The notes beneath the pieces are model-generated. The model did no database searches. It saw only the letters and a program-made list of their open reading frames with translations, and had not been told where the DNA came from. A DNA stretch of 64,000 nt from an uncultured Granulosicoccus sp. (lineage in GTDB: Bacteria > Pseudomonadota > Gammaproteobacteria > Granulosicoccales > Granulosicoccaceae), in assembly GCA_947492525.1 (NCBI GenBank), contig CANLNQ010000012.1:124001-188000 (forward strand), in the 5' to 3' direction. A program made the position numbers and the translations under genes. Shown in pieces: positions 10,767-22,114 of the stretch. Within the stretch, counting starts at the first letter, position 1, and each line of letters starts with the position of its first letter.

Positions 10767-11240
10767 TCAGTTGTCCGGGGGAACGGAGAGGTGTCCATTG
10801 TTCGACGGGACGCGAGCCATCTTGCTCAGCAATCGTTCCATCGAATCATGCAGTTCACGAGTTGAGGCGCTGGTGGCCGCATCACGGTTCATGACGACCA
10901 GTTCCAATCCCGGCAGGGACAGTCGTTGCTTGCGAAAGGTTTCTCTGGCAACACGTTTGATCCTGTTTCGATCAACGGCTCGTTTCGCCCGTTTCTTGGC
11001 AATGGCCAATCCCAACCTGGATACACCGGACTCATTGCGTTTGACCAGAATGGTCCAGTACTTGTCGGAGTAGCGCTTGTTCTTCTTGAAGACCTGACTG
11101 TAGTCAGCTCCAGACAACAACCGTGCAGTGCGAGGAAAGGATTGATCAACACCTTCGCGGGAGGCTGTTCGATCTGCCTCCCGCCTGACATCCAATGAAG
11201 AGCCGCAAACTGACACGTCGTCAGATTGCGACGTCAACAT
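10767..11240 (-). CDS. rnpA: Ribonuclease P protein component
   Basis: RnpA binds the RNase P RNA and helps it cut the 5' leader from precursor tRNAs. The core shows FPRTARLLSGADYSQVFKKNKRY and the RNR motif region RLGLAIAKKRAKRAVDRNRIKRVARETFR. The protein is about 157 residues from the ATG at 11240, longer than the usual 110-135. The extra length is an N-terminal stretch of about 35 residues before SFPRTARLL. An in-frame TTG at 11249 abuts the rpmH stop, and GTG or TTG codons further in could give a standard-length protein. No Shine-Dalgarno decides the start. Confidence 0.92.
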   Translation of the reverse strand: MLTSQSDDVSVCGSSLDVRREADRTASREGVDQSFPRTARLLSGADYSQVFKKNKRYSDKYWTILVKRNESGVSRLGLAIAKKRAKRAVDRNRIKRVARETFRKQRLSLPGLELVVMNRDAATSASTRELHDSMERLLSKMARVPSNNGHLSVPPDN

Positions 11241-11245
11241 ACGAC

Positions 11246-11380
11246 TCAAGCGCTAAGGCGAGCCCTGCCCTTGCGACGGCGTGCTGCCAGCACTGCACGT
11301 CCACCACGAGTGGCTTTACGTGCGCGGAATCCATGGGTGCGAGCACGCTTGATCTTGCTCGGTTGATACGTTCTTTTCAT
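11246..11380 (-). CDS. rpmH: 50S ribosomal protein L34
   Basis: A 44-residue, strongly basic ribosomal protein: it starts [20 protein letters not shown] and ends [11 protein letters not shown], matching bacterial L34 throughout. It sits in the 50S subunit near the 23S rRNA 5' domain. It is the first gene of the rpmH-rnpA-yidD-yidC-mnmE unit, and the rpmH stop lies five bases before the rnpA ATG. A strong sigma-70 promoter is visible upstream (11437-11465). Confidence 0.97.
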   Translation of the reverse strand: MKRTYQPSKIKRARTHGFRARKATRGGRAVLAARRRKGRARLSA

Positions 11381-11436
11381 GTCGGCTGTACTCGAATAGC
11401 AGCCAGTGGGCTGCGCGTGTCGTTAACGAACCCCCA

Positions 11437-11465
11437 ATCATAATCTGACTTTCCCCACGGGTCAA
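11437..11465 (-). promoter_or_regulatory. Sigma-70 promoter of the rpmH operon
   Basis: On the minus strand, -35 TTGACC (complement of 11460-11465) and -10 TATGAT (complement of 11437-11442) are separated by exactly 17 bases. The -10 box is 56 bases before the rpmH ATG, leaving a leader of about 50 bases. This is the clearest promoter in the window and fits high expression of a ribosomal protein operon. Confidence 0.75.
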
Positions 11466-11555
11466 GTCATGTTTGAGGAATATATCCGCCACCTCTGCCG
11501 CCGCGGATGTCAGTCACACCGCAGTAATAGCGTTCAGCGGCATTCCGGAGCGGGC

Positions 11556-11577
11556 GCTTCCCATGCAATCGGGAAGC
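11556..11577. repeat. Inverted repeat in the rpmH-dnaA gap
   Basis: GCTTCCC and GGGAAGC form a perfect 7-base stem with an 8-base loop, and an outer GCGC pair can extend it. It lies about 90 bases upstream of the rpmH -35 box. No T run follows on either strand. It could be a protein-binding site or a structural element; no match to a known operator is recognised. Confidence 0.4.
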
Positions 11578-11641
11578 CAGCGCCTGACAACCGACAGATC
11601 GCATGACCGAACTTGCTGCCCGCCTCGCAGTTTGGCCTCCC

Positions 11642-11815
11642 CGATCAACAGACACCCATGAATAGCCACCCGATCAGCAGACACCCATGAACAGGCACCG
11701 GTTCAACAGACACCCATTGATGGCCACCCGATCAGCAGACACCCATAAACAGGCATCGGATCAACAAACACCCATCGATGGCCACCCCATTAGCAGACAC
11801 CCATGAACTAACCGG
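11642..11815. repeat. Six tandem 29-bp repeats near the origin (iteron-like)
   Basis: Six head-to-tail 29-base units start at 11642, 11671, 11700, 11729, 11758 and 11787. All share the core ACACCCAT, and five of six have CAGACACCCAT. Units alternate in type: odd ones carry TCAAC before and GATGGCCACC or a variant after the core, even ones carry AGC before and mostly AACAGGCA after. The array is therefore also three copies of a 58-base unit. The last unit is degraded at its end. There are no spacers, so it is not CRISPR. The position between rpmH and dnaA suggests a replication or dnaA-regulatory role, which is inference. Confidence 0.88.
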
Positions 11816-11919
11816 GTCCATCCGATAACTCCCGCCCTTCACGACTGCCGTGACAGCACTCGGCAGATCCAGGTCCGACAACCGGTCCGACGTGCCGGTA
11901 AATCCCGCTAAATCAAGGA

Positions 11920-11940
11920 ATGCACAGATCCTTTGTGCAT
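11920..11940. repeat. Inverted repeat upstream of dnaA
   Basis: ATGCACA and TGTGCAT form a perfect 7-base inverted repeat around a 7-base centre, 152 bases before the proposed dnaA start. It has the size and symmetry of a dimeric regulator site. It could also be a hairpin in the dnaA leader if the promoter lies upstream. No matching regulator is encoded beside it. Confidence 0.4.
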
Positions 11941-12092
11941 CAGGCATATTCGCGAACAGAACATCTAGTAGTATTGGATGTTGAATATCGGGCCACTCTT
12001 CCGTAGAGTTCACCGCCCCCCCTTGCAGACATGCCTCGATGATTCGAGAATTGCCGTCTGCCTACCCCTGTCATGCCTCGGAGATCGCGCAG

Positions 12093-13487
12093 TTGAGAGC
12101 ACCACTTTGGGATCGCTGTCTTTTGAAGCTCGAAGAAGAGCTATCCGACCAGCAGCTCAATACCTGGATCCGTCCCCTGCAAGCCTGGCATGAGTCTGAC
12201 CAGCTGCGCATACTGGCGCCGAATCGCTTCGTACTGGATATGGTGCAGAGCAGTTTCCACGCGCGTATTCAGGAGATAGCCAGCGCATTGACAGCCCCGG
12301 AAGAGATCGAGGTCAAACTGGTCATCGGTTCGGGGCAGCCCAATGAGGCTCAGCAGGCCTTTCAGGATAACGAGAAGGCAAATCATGCCGGACAAGGCTC
12401 GGATCGCGAGACGGGAAGAATGTCGGCACCGGCTCATTCGCAGGTTGCCAAGAGCACGCCGCCGGTCGATTCACACCTCAAACCCGAGTTCAGTTTCAAT
12501 ACGCTGGTGGCCGGCAAGAGCAACCAGCTCGGACGCGCCGCTGCGCTGCAGATCGGCGGCAGTCCCGGCACGGCCTACAACCCCTACCTCATCTATGGCG
12601 CCTCGGGCCTGGGCAAGACCCACCTGATGCAGGCAATCGGTAATGAAATACTGGCCAACAAGCCTGATGCCCGGGTCTCCTATATCAATTCGGAGACCTA
12701 TGTTCATGAGATGGTGCACGCACTTCAACATGGCAAGATGAATGAATTCAAGGCCTACTATCGAGGCCTGGATGCCCTGCTGATCGATGACATCCAGTTC
12801 TTCGCCGGCAAGGAGCAGACACAGGAAGAGTTCTTCCACAACTTCAATGCCCTGTTCGAAGGCAATCAGCAGATCGTGCTGACCTGTGATCGTTACCCGA
12901 AGGAGATCAACGGTCTTGAAGAACGCCTGAAGACCCGGTTCGGCTGGGGCCTGTCTGTCGCGATCGAACCACCGGAGCTGGAAATGCGGGTGGCGATCCT
13001 CAACAGCAAGGCAGAACAGCGTGGTGTCACCCTGCCATCGGAAGTGAGCTTCTTCATTGCCAAACGCATTCGCAGCAATGTGCGCGAGCTCGAAGGGGCC
13101 CTGAAGCGCGTCATAGCCAATTCGCAGCTCATTGGCACCCCGATCACACTGGACTTCACGCGTGAGGCCCTGGCGGATCTTCTGGCCGTACAGGCGAAGA
13201 CCGTCAGCGTGGAAAACATTCAGAAGACCGTCGCCGAGTATTACAACATCAGGCTGGCAGATCTCTCGGGCAAGAGCCGCTCTCGATCGGTTGCCAGGCC
13301 TCGCCAGATTGCCATGGCACTGGCCAAGGAACTGACCAGCAAGAGCCTGCCAGAGATCGGCAAGGCCTTTGGTGGCCGTGACCATACGACCGTTTTGCAT
13401 GCCTGTCGGAAGGTCGCGGAGCTGCAGGAATCTGACGAAGGTATCCGTGAAGACTACAGTAATCTACTGAGAACTCTTTCCAGCTGA
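12093..13487 (+). CDS. dnaA: Chromosomal replication initiator DnaA
   Basis: DnaA binds TTATCCACA boxes at oriC, melts the origin and recruits the helicase DnaB. The 464-residue protein has domain I ([26 protein letters not shown]), a variable linker rich in polar residues, the AAA+ domain with Walker [11 protein letters not shown] and Walker [11 protein letters not shown], and domain IV with the DnaA signature [16 protein letters not shown] chose the TTG at 12093 because GGAG lies nine bases ahead and the product starts like E. coli MSLSLWQQCL. An in-frame ATG at 12039 adds 18 residues without family support. Confidence 0.97.
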   Translation: MRAPLWDRCLLKLEEELSDQQLNTWIRPLQAWHESDQLRILAPNRFVLDMVQSSFHARIQEIASALTAPEEIEVKLVIGSGQPNEAQQAFQDNEKANHAGQGSDRETGRMSAPAHSQVAKSTPPVDSHLKPEFSFNTLVAGKSNQLGRAAALQIGGSPGTAYNPYLIYGASGLGKTHLMQAIGNEILANKPDARVSYINSETYVHEMVHALQHGKMNEFKAYYRGLDALLIDDIQFFAGKEQTQEEFFHNFNALFEGNQQIVLTCDRYPKEINGLEERLKTRFGWGLSVAIEPPELEMRVAILNSKAEQRGVTLPSEVSFFIAKRIRSNVRELEGALKRVIANSQLIGTPITLDFTREALADLLAVQAKTVSVENIQKTVAEYYNIRLADLSGKSRSRSVARPRQIAMALAKELTSKSLPEIGKAFGGRDHTTVLHACRKVAELQESDEGIREDYSNLLRTLSS

Positions 13488-13530
13488 CGTTAGCTCCCCT
13501 TTCAGGATGGACTATCTTCCGGTATAACCC

Positions 13531-13539
13531 TGTGGATAA
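13531..13539 (-). promoter_or_regulatory. DnaA box 1
   Basis: TGTGGATAA on the plus strand is the exact complement of the consensus TTATCCACA. It lies 44 bases after the dnaA stop and points opposite to the other two boxes. Confidence 0.85.
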
Positions 13540-13577
13540 CTTATCAGCAAAGTGTGCAAGCTATACAAGGCTCTGAC

Positions 13578-13586
13578 TTATCCACA
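13578..13586 (+). promoter_or_regulatory. DnaA box 2
   Basis: Exact consensus TTATCCACA on the plus strand, 38 bases after box 1. Confidence 0.85.
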
Positions 13587-13676
13587 TTTCACTCACAGGA
13601 AGAAGCTGTTGAGTCAAGGCAGTTATACAGGCAGAAAAATTTCGACAAGTTGTTGATATATATAATAAAAAACGAC

Positions 13677-13685
13677 TTATCCACA
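13677..13685 (+). promoter_or_regulatory. DnaA box 3
   Basis: Exact consensus TTATCCACA on the plus strand, directly after the AT-rich stretch and 15 bases before the TAG triplet run, the arrangement expected of a box that anchors origin opening. Confidence 0.85.
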
Positions 13686-13699
13686 GACTTTGCCCGCAG

Positions 13700-13717
13700 T
13701 AGTAGTAGTAATCATAA
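13700..13717 (+). promoter_or_regulatory. Candidate DnaA-trio element
   Basis: Contiguous triplets TAG TAG TAG TAA TCA TAA follow DnaA box 3 after a GC-containing spacer (GACTTTGCCCGCAG). In Bacillus subtilis, repeated 3'-GAT-type triplets beside a DnaA box guide DnaA onto one strand for unwinding. The order here (box, GC-rich spacer, trios, AT-rich DNA) is the same. Assignment is by analogy. Confidence 0.5.
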
Positions 13718-13751
13718 ACACACAATACAAACACACCTTTTTCTATCAGCC

Positions 13752-14858
13752 ATGAAATTCAGTGCACAACGTGAGACTTTGCTGACACCTTTGCAGCACG
13801 TAGTAGGCGCTGTTGAACGCAAACAGACCTCTCCCATACTCGGCAATGTCCTGATGGTTGCAGATGATGGCTATCTGACATTGACTGCAACCGATTCTGA
13901 AATCGAAATGCAGGCAAGAGTCGAGATGCATGTCGATCAAACCGGATCAACAACTGTACCTGCCAGAAAACTGCTCGAAATCTGCAAGCACCTACCTGAC
14001 TCGGCACGAGTGGATTTCAATTTCCAGGGTGACAAGGTCATTTTCAAATCCGGACGCAGCAAATTCACATTGGCAACGCTACCGGCAGATGAATTTCCTC
14101 ACGTGGATGCACTTGACGCACCGCAACAAGTCATATTGCCCGCATCAGTCTTGTTGCAATGCATCAAGAACACCGCGTTCTCGATGGCTCAGCAGGATGT
14201 TCGTTTCTATCTGAATGGCATGTTGCTGGAAATTGGTGCTGATCGACTTTCCTGCGTAGCCACGGATGGTCACCGACTCGCTTATGCGCAATGCGCAACA
14301 GACGCTGAACCGGAAACACCGGTCAGAGCAATCATTCCTCGAAAGACAGTCGGAGAACTCCAGCGATTGTTGTCCAGTGTCGAAGCCGAAGATTCAGTGA
14401 CCTTGCTGGTCACACCTCAGCATCTCCAGGTTCAGGTCGGCGGTGTGCGTTTGACCACGAAACTGATCGATGGCCGTTTTCCTGATTACAACCGGGTCAT
14501 TCCCATTGATGGCAACAAGGAATTGCTGATCGACTGCCAGACTCTCAAGCAATCATTGACACGTGCGTCCGTGTTGTCGAATGAAAAATATCGCGGCGTT
14601 CGAATCGCATTGCAAACCGGCACTCTGACCATATCCAGTAACAACCCCGATCAGGAAGAAGCGATTGATGAACTGGAAGTGGATTACACCGGTGATTCAG
14701 CAGAGATCGGATTCAACGTCACCTATTTGCTCGACGTGTTGAATTCTCTCGAAAGCGTCAATGCACGCATTCTCCTCAAGGACGGAAACAGCAGTGCCCT
14801 GGTCACTCCGGAAACCAATAACGACAGCAAATACGTTGTCATGCCGATGCGTTTGTGA
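13752..14858 (+). CDS. dnaN: DNA polymerase III beta sliding clamp
   Basis: DnaN forms the ring dimer that tethers DNA polymerase III to DNA. The 368-residue protein begins MKFSAQRETLLTPLQHVVGAVERKQTSPILGNVL, like other beta clamps, and ends YVVMPMRL, the conserved C-terminus at the protein-binding cleft. The open frame extends upstream through the origin region, but the ATG at 13752 is the family start. The stop overlaps the recF start by four bases. Confidence 0.97.
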   Translation: MKFSAQRETLLTPLQHVVGAVERKQTSPILGNVLMVADDGYLTLTATDSEIEMQARVEMHVDQTGSTTVPARKLLEICKHLPDSARVDFNFQGDKVIFKSGRSKFTLATLPADEFPHVDALDAPQQVILPASVLLQCIKNTAFSMAQQDVRFYLNGMLLEIGADRLSCVATDGHRLAYAQCATDAEPETPVRAIIPRKTVGELQRLLSSVEAEDSVTLLVTPQHLQVQVGGVRLTTKLIDGRFPDYNRVIPIDGNKELLIDCQTLKQSLTRASVLSNEKYRGVRIALQTGTLTISSNNPDQEEAIDELEVDYTGDSAEIGFNVTYLLDVLNSLESVNARILLKDGNSSALVTPETNNDSKYVVMPMRL

Positions 14859-15931
14859 TTCTCAACAAACTGGATGTCAATGACTTCAGAAATATCCAGA
14901 ATCTGTCATTGCTTCCCCACCCTCGCCTGAATCTCGTCTCTGGAAACAACGGATCAGGCAAGAGTTCCATACTCGAATCCATTCAGTGCCTTTCTACCGG
15001 ACATTCGTTTCGAACGCGAAAGGCACGCGAACTGATCAATAGAAACGCCCAGTCATTTACTCTGACTGCACTGTTTACTGATCCTCACACCTCCCGCGAA
15101 CATCGAACCGGCCTGTTACGTCAACGTGATGGCTCTGTTGAACTGCGCCTGGATTTCGAGGAGATCAAGAGCATCGCTGAAGTCACGCGATTGCTCCCGG
15201 TGAAATCCTTGACGCCGGATAGTCACAAGTTGATCCAGGAAGGCCCGGATGAACGTCGACAATTCATTGATTGGGGTGTGTTCCACATGGAACATGCCTA
15301 TCTTGAACTTTGGAAACAGTTCAAAAGGTCTCTCTCTCAGCGAAATCAACTTTTGCGAGACAATGGATCACTGGCTGAGCTGAAGACCTGGGATTCTCTC
15401 TTTATCGAATCCTCCGAAGCGCTCAATCGATACAGAAGCGCTTACGTCGACAAACTGTCCACGGCATTACACGTGCGAATGCGGGAAATCAACGCCAGGT
15501 TCCACGTGGAACTCGATTATCGTTCCGGCTGGTCGGCAGACCATGAACTGGCGGATCTGCTGGACAGAAATCTCGACTATCACCGCCGGATGAAAACCAC
15601 CACCGATGGACCGCATCGTGCAGAGATGACGCTATCCAGCGACGGCATAGCTGCCAAACAGCTGTTGTCACGCGGTCAACAAAAAGTGTTGGTGTATTTG
15701 CTGCACCTGGCCCAACTGGATCTACTCGATCAAAACAAGTCCAGTCAGGCCATCGTCCTCTGCGACGATCTGACCTCCGAACTCGATGTCGAACACGCCA
15801 CTGAAATCATCAGTCAGCTGTTGAAGCTCAATGGGCAGATATTCGTTTCAGGGGTCAACCTCGATGTACTACGTGATCACGACCACTCAGGGTTCCACAT
15901 GGAACACGGTAGGCTCAAAAACGTAGTATGA
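14855..15931 (+). CDS. recF: DNA replication and repair protein RecF
   Basis: RecF is an SMC-like ATPase that helps load RecA at single-strand gaps with RecO and RecR. The 358-residue protein shows Walker A GNNGSGKSSILESI, the signature region LLSRGQQKVLVYLLHLAQL and Walker B IVLCDDLTSELD. The start is GTG at 14855 inside the dnaN end (GTGA overlap), implying coupled translation. Three ParB-type parS sites are embedded in its reading frame. The encoded FHMEH motif appears twice (in the middle and near the C-terminus) because two of the sites are read in the same frame. Confidence 0.96.
   Translation: MILNKLDVNDFRNIQNLSLLPHPRLNLVSGNNGSGKSSILESIQCLSTGHSFRTRKARELINRNAQSFTLTALFTDPHTSREHRTGLLRQRDGSVELRLDFEEIKSIAEVTRLLPVKSLTPDSHKLIQEGPDERRQFIDWGVFHMEHAYLELWKQFKRSLSQRNQLLRDNGSLAELKTWDSLFIESSEALNRYRSAYVDKLSTALHVRMREINARFHVELDYRSGWSADHELADLLDRNLDYHRRMKTTTDGPHRAEMTLSSDGIAAKQLLSRGQQKVLVYLLHLAQLDLLDQNKSSQAIVLCDDLTSELDVEHATEIISQLLKLNGQIFVSGVNLDVLRDHDHSGFHMEHGRLKNVV
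15279..15294. promoter_or_regulatory. parS-like ParB binding site 1 (in recF)
   Basis: TGTTCCACATGGAACA matches the Pseudomonas-type parS consensus TGTTCCACGTGGAACA at 15 of 16 positions; only the central CG is CA. ParB nucleates on such sites to organise and segregate the origin region. Confidence 0.72.
15498..15513. promoter_or_regulatory. parS-like ParB binding site 2 (in recF)
   Basis: GGTTCCACGTGGAACT contains the perfect 14-base palindrome GTTCCACGTGGAAC, the core of the parS consensus; only the two outer bases differ. It is the best of the three sites. Confidence 0.78.
15891..15906. promoter_or_regulatory. parS-like ParB binding site 3 (in recF)
   Basis: GGTTCCACATGGAACA matches the parS consensus at 14 of 16 positions. 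It lies near the recF 3' end, about 55 bases before gyrB. Confidence 0.68.
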
Positions 15932-18373
<2,442 letters not shown>

Positions 18374-18430
18374 AAAACCACTCTGTCTCGCACAGCGTAC
18401 TTCAACTCATCGAAAGCCCTGGCTCGTCAC

Positions 18431-20455
18431 ATGTCTGATCTATTGATTCAACGCCCTGATTTCACTGCAATCGACGTCGACAAGATCGAGCAGCAGCTCG
18501 ATAGTCATCTTGCTGACTGTCAGTCGGTGGTCGATACGGTGTCGGCGGTGGAGGCGCCCGATTGGAATTCGCTGATGCAGCCGCTGAGTGAGGTTCACAA
18601 CCGACTCTCACTGTTCTGGTCGCCGATCAGCCATCTGAACTCGGTCATGAACAATGACGGTCTGCGTGAGGTCTACAATCGCTGCCTGCCCAAGCTCAGC
18701 GCCTACTACACGCAACTGGGCCAGAACAGCAAGCTGTACAAGGCCACGCTGGCCTTGCGCGACAGTGCGGGATTTGCCGATTTGTCCGCCGAGCAGCAAC
18801 AGCAGATCCGGCACGATATCCGCGACTTCGAATTGGGCGGCGTCTCGCTCGGCGACAAGGAGAAGCAGCGTTACGGCGAGATCGCCCAGCAGTTGTCAAA
18901 ACTGACCACCGAATTTTCCGATCATGTGCTGGATGCCACCAATGCCTGGCAGAAGCTGATCGACAATGCCGAACAGCTGGATGGTCTGCCGGAATCGGCC
19001 ATTGCGGCCGCGCGGCAACGAGCGCAGAGCAAGGATCAGGAGGGGTATCTGCTGAACCTGGAGTTTCCCTGCTACCTGGCCGTCATGATGTTTGCCAATG
19101 ACCGTAGCCTGCGTGAGGAGATGTATACCGCCTTCAGTACGCGAGCGTCCGATCAAGGCCCGCATGCCGGACAGTTCGACAACAGCTCGTTGATCCAGAA
19201 GATCCTGTCGCTGCGTGCCGAGAAGGCCGCACTGCTCGGATTCGACTCCTATGCCCATCTGTCGGTGGTGCCCAAGATGGTAGAGTCACCGCAGCAGGTG
19301 CTCGATTTTCTGGAAGACCTGGCCGTTCGTGCAAGACCTGCCGCCCAGGCGGAGTTCGATGCACTTTCCAGCTTCGCTCGGGAATCACTCGCTCTGCCCG
19401 AGCTCGCCGCATGGGATGTTGCCTACGCCAGCGATCGTCTCAAGAAGCAGCAACACGATCTGTCCGATGAAGAACTGAAACCCTATTTTCCGGCTGATCG
19501 CGCGGTACCCGGCATGTTCAAGGTGGTCGGTAAACTGTTCGGTCTGCAGATCGAGCAGGTGGCCGACGCGGCGGTCTATCACCCGGATGTCACGCTGTAC
19601 AGCATCACCGATCAGCAAGGCAGGCCCCGTGGCGAATTCTATCTGGACAACTACGCCCGAGAGAACAAGCGTGGCGGAGCCTGGATGGATGTGTGCGCGA
19701 CGCGGCAGCGGGTCGGCAACCGCGTGCAGCAACCGATCGCCTACCTGACGTGCAATCTGACCCCACCGGTGGGCGATGATCCGGCACTGCTGACACATAT
19801 GGAAGTGACCACCCTTTTCCATGAGTTCGGCCATGGACTGCACCACATGCTGACTCGCGTGGAATCTGCCGGTGTGTCGGGCATCAACGGGGTGGAGTGG
19901 GACGCCGTTGAACTGCCCAGTCAGTTTCTGGAAAACTGGTGCTGGGAGAGAGAGTCGATCGACATGATCAGCGGTCATTACCAGACGGGTGAACCCTTGC
20001 CCGACGAATTGCTCGACAAGATGCGAGGTGCCCGCAACTTCCAGAGTGCCATGCAGCTGGTCAGGCAACTGGAATTCTCGCTGTTCGATATGCATCTGCA
20101 CCTGGAGTCCACCCCTGAACAGGCTGCCGATGTGCAGGCGATACTCGACAGGGTGCGTCAGCAAGTGGCGGTGGTTCCGGTACCGTCGTTCAACCGCTTC
20201 CAGCACAGCTTCTCCCATATCTTTGCCGGTGGATACAGCGCCGGTTATTTCAGTTACAAATGGGCCGAAGTTCTCTCGGCAGATGCCTTTTCCCGATTCG
20301 AAGAGGAAGGCATCTTCAACGAGGAAACTGGGCGATCCTTTCTGGAGAATGTTCTGGAGGTCGGCGGCTCGCGTGATGCCATGGCATCGTTCACGGCATT
20401 CCGCGGACGTGAACCGGACGTTGCAGCCTTGTTGCGCCACTCCGGACTGACCTGA
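18431..20455 (+). CDS. prlC: Oligopeptidase A (M3 family zinc metallopeptidase)
   Basis: PrlC (OpdA) is a cytoplasmic oligopeptidase that degrades signal peptides and other short peptides. The 674-residue protein carries the zinc motif [11 protein letters not shown] at about residues 464-474, with the downstream glutamate in [20 protein letters not shown]. Length and layout match E. coli PrlC. It lies 57 bases downstream of gyrB and eight bases before ubiD, on the same strand. Confidence 0.94.
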   Translation: MSDLLIQRPDFTAIDVDKIEQQLDSHLADCQSVVDTVSAVEAPDWNSLMQPLSEVHNRLSLFWSPISHLNSVMNNDGLREVYNRCLPKLSAYYTQLGQNSKLYKATLALRDSAGFADLSAEQQQQIRHDIRDFELGGVSLGDKEKQRYGEIAQQLSKLTTEFSDHVLDATNAWQKLIDNAEQLDGLPESAIAAARQRAQSKDQEGYLLNLEFPCYLAVMMFANDRSLREEMYTAFSTRASDQGPHAGQFDNSSLIQKILSLRAEKAALLGFDSYAHLSVVPKMVESPQQVLDFLEDLAVRARPAAQAEFDALSSFARESLALPELAAWDVAYASDRLKKQQHDLSDEELKPYFPADRAVPGMFKVVGKLFGLQIEQVADAAVYHPDVTLYSITDQQGRPRGEFYLDNYARENKRGGAWMDVCATRQRVGNRVQQPIAYLTCNLTPPVGDDPALLTHMEVTTLFHEFGHGLHHMLTRVESAGVSGINGVEWDAVELPSQFLENWCWERESIDMISGHYQTGEPLPDELLDKMRGARNFQSAMQLVRQLEFSLFDMHLHLESTPEQAADVQAILDRVRQQVAVVPVPSFNRFQHSFSHIFAGGYSAGYFSYKWAEVLSADAFSRFEEEGIFNEETGRSFLENVLEVGGSRDAMASFTAFRGREPDVAALLRHSGLT

Positions 20456-20462
20456 GCAGACA

Positions 20463-21920
20463 ATGAAATACAAGGATCTGCGCGATTTCCTGTCGGGGCT
20501 GGAAGAGCGGGGCGAGCTGAAACGCATTCAGGAGCCTGTCGACCCGAATCTGGAAATCACCGAGATCTGCGACCGCACCTTGCGCAGCAAGGGACCGGCG
20601 CTGCTGTTCGAGAACCCGATTGGCTCTGACGTGCCGCTGCTGGGCAATCTGTTTGGTACACCCGAACGAGTGGCCCTGGGCATGGGTGAGGACTCCGTGG
20701 AGGCCCTGCGCGAGGTGGGCAAGCTGTTGGCCTTCCTCAAGGAGCCCGATCCCCCCAAGGGCATCAAGGACGCCTGGAACTCTCTGCCGATCTTCAAGAA
20801 AGTGCTGGACATGGCGCCTCGCACCACACGCTCACCCGCCTGTCAGGAAGAGAGCTGGGAGACGGTGGACCTGTCGCGCCTGCCGGTGCAGACCTGCTGG
20901 CCCGGTGATGCGGGGCCCTTGATCACCTGGGGGCTGGTCATCACCAAGGGACCACACAAGAAACGCCAGAACATGGGCATCTATCGCCAGCAGGTGATCG
21001 GTCCGAACAAGACCATCATGCGCTGGTTGAGTCACCGAGGTGGTGCACTGGACTTTCGCGAGTGGCAACAGGAACACCCGGGAGAGCCGTTTCCGGTAGC
21101 CGTGGTACTGGGCGCTGACCCGGCCACCATTCTGGGTGCCGTGACGCCGGTGCCGGACACGCTGTCCGAACATGCCTTTGCCGGCTTGTTGCGCGGTGAG
21201 CGCACGCTGCTGGGCAAGGCAATGCTGTCCGACCTGCAAGTGCCCGCTTCAGCAGAATTCGTGCTGGAAGGCTATCTGTACCCGGACGAGATGGCACCGG
21301 AAGGCCCGTTTGGTGATCACACCGGGTATTACAACGAGGTGGACGAATTTCCGGTTTTCACGGTCGAGAAGGTCACGCATCGGCGCGATCCCATCTATCA
21401 CTCTACCTACACCGGCCGGCCGCCGGATGAACCTGCCATTCTGGGCGTGGCACTCAACGAGGTCTTTGTTCCCATCCTGCAAAAGCAGTTTCCCGAGATC
21501 GTGGACTTCTACCTGCCGCCGGAGGGCTGCTCGTATCGCATGGCGGTGGTCAGCATGAAGAAGCAGTATCCCGGGCATGCCAAACGCGTGATGATGGGTG
21601 TCTGGTCCTTCCTGCGTCAGTTCATGTACACCAAGTTCGTGATCGTGGTGGATGACGATGTCGATGCGCGTTCCTGGGAAGATGTCATCTGGGCCATTAC
21701 CACTCGAATGGACCCGGCCCGGGATACAACCCTGATCGAGAACACCCCCATCGACTACCTGGATTTTGCCTCGCCGGTGTCGGGTCTGGGTTCCAAGATG
21801 GGGATGGATGCGACCAACAAGTTACCTGGTGAAACGGATCGTGAATGGGGTGAACCGATTGAGATGAGTGAGGCCGTCAAAGCCCGTGTTGACGCGCTCT
21901 GGGAGCGTCTGGGCATCTGA
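20463..21920 (+). CDS. ubiD: 4-hydroxy-3-polyprenylbenzoate decarboxylase UbiD
   Basis: UbiD removes the carboxyl group from polyprenyl-4-hydroxybenzoate in ubiquinone synthesis, using the prenylated flavin made by UbiX. The 485-residue protein starts [22 protein letters not shown] and shows the family segments [20 protein letters not shown] ([22 protein letters not shown]), [12 protein letters not shown] and [17 protein letters not shown]. The catalytic Glu-Arg-Glu region is in the intact C-terminal half. ubiX is not in the window. Confidence 0.95.
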   Translation: MKYKDLRDFLSGLEERGELKRIQEPVDPNLEITEICDRTLRSKGPALLFENPIGSDVPLLGNLFGTPERVALGMGEDSVEALREVGKLLAFLKEPDPPKGIKDAWNSLPIFKKVLDMAPRTTRSPACQEESWETVDLSRLPVQTCWPGDAGPLITWGLVITKGPHKKRQNMGIYRQQVIGPNKTIMRWLSHRGGALDFREWQQEHPGEPFPVAVVLGADPATILGAVTPVPDTLSEHAFAGLLRGERTLLGKAMLSDLQVPASAEFVLEGYLYPDEMAPEGPFGDHTGYYNEVDEFPVFTVEKVTHRRDPIYHSTYTGRPPDEPAILGVALNEVFVPILQKQFPEIVDFYLPPEGCSYRMAVVSMKKQYPGHAKRVMMGVWSFLRQFMYTKFVIVVDDDVDARSWEDVIWAITTRMDPARDTTLIENTPIDYLDFASPVSGLGSKMGMDATNKLPGETDREWGEPIEMSEAVKARVDALWERLGI

Positions 21921-22114
21921 ATCCAGCGATCGGAGCTCGGAGAGACGACCCCGAAAACCGGCCATATATTGCCAATTCCGCGAGATCGGTTTACCTACTC
22001 GTTTACCGCCTCGAGCGTGCCTGTCGTACCATGCCCTGGCTGCTGTTGACGAGTCGAAAGACGCTCGAAAACCGGCATTCGATGTTTCCCTTGACTCAGC
22101 GATAAGAGGTCTGG

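Larger units (their letters stand above)
11381..12092. other. rpmH-dnaA intergenic region
   Basis: This 712-base gap between divergent rpmH and dnaA holds the rpmH promoter, an inverted repeat (11556-11577), six tandem 29-bp repeats (11642-11815) and a second inverted repeat (11920-11940). No perfect DnaA box was found by eye, unlike Pseudomonas, where oriC lies in this gap. The dnaA promoter must be here, but no good -35/-10 pair stands out. Short open frames cross the repeats but look non-coding. Confidence 0.7.
13488..13751. other. Probable replication origin (oriC), dnaA-dnaN gap
   Basis: This 264-base gap contains three perfect DnaA boxes and a relaxed one, TTATACAGG at 13623-13631. An AT-only stretch lies at about 13656-13672. 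The third box is followed by a GC-rich spacer and a run of TAG/TAA triplets from 13700. Gene strands diverge from this neighbourhood (minus to the left, plus to the right), as expected at an origin. The dnaN promoter presumably also lies here. The assignment is by sequence pattern only. Confidence 0.75.

Noticed and set aside
11642..11815. CRISPR array
   Set aside because: The 29-base units are directly contiguous with no spacers, and no cas genes are present.
11732..12013. 93-codon minus-strand frame in the rpmH-dnaA gap
   Set aside because: Its end is made of the 29-bp repeat (MGVC, LLIRC repeats), it has no ribosome binding site and no recognisable family.
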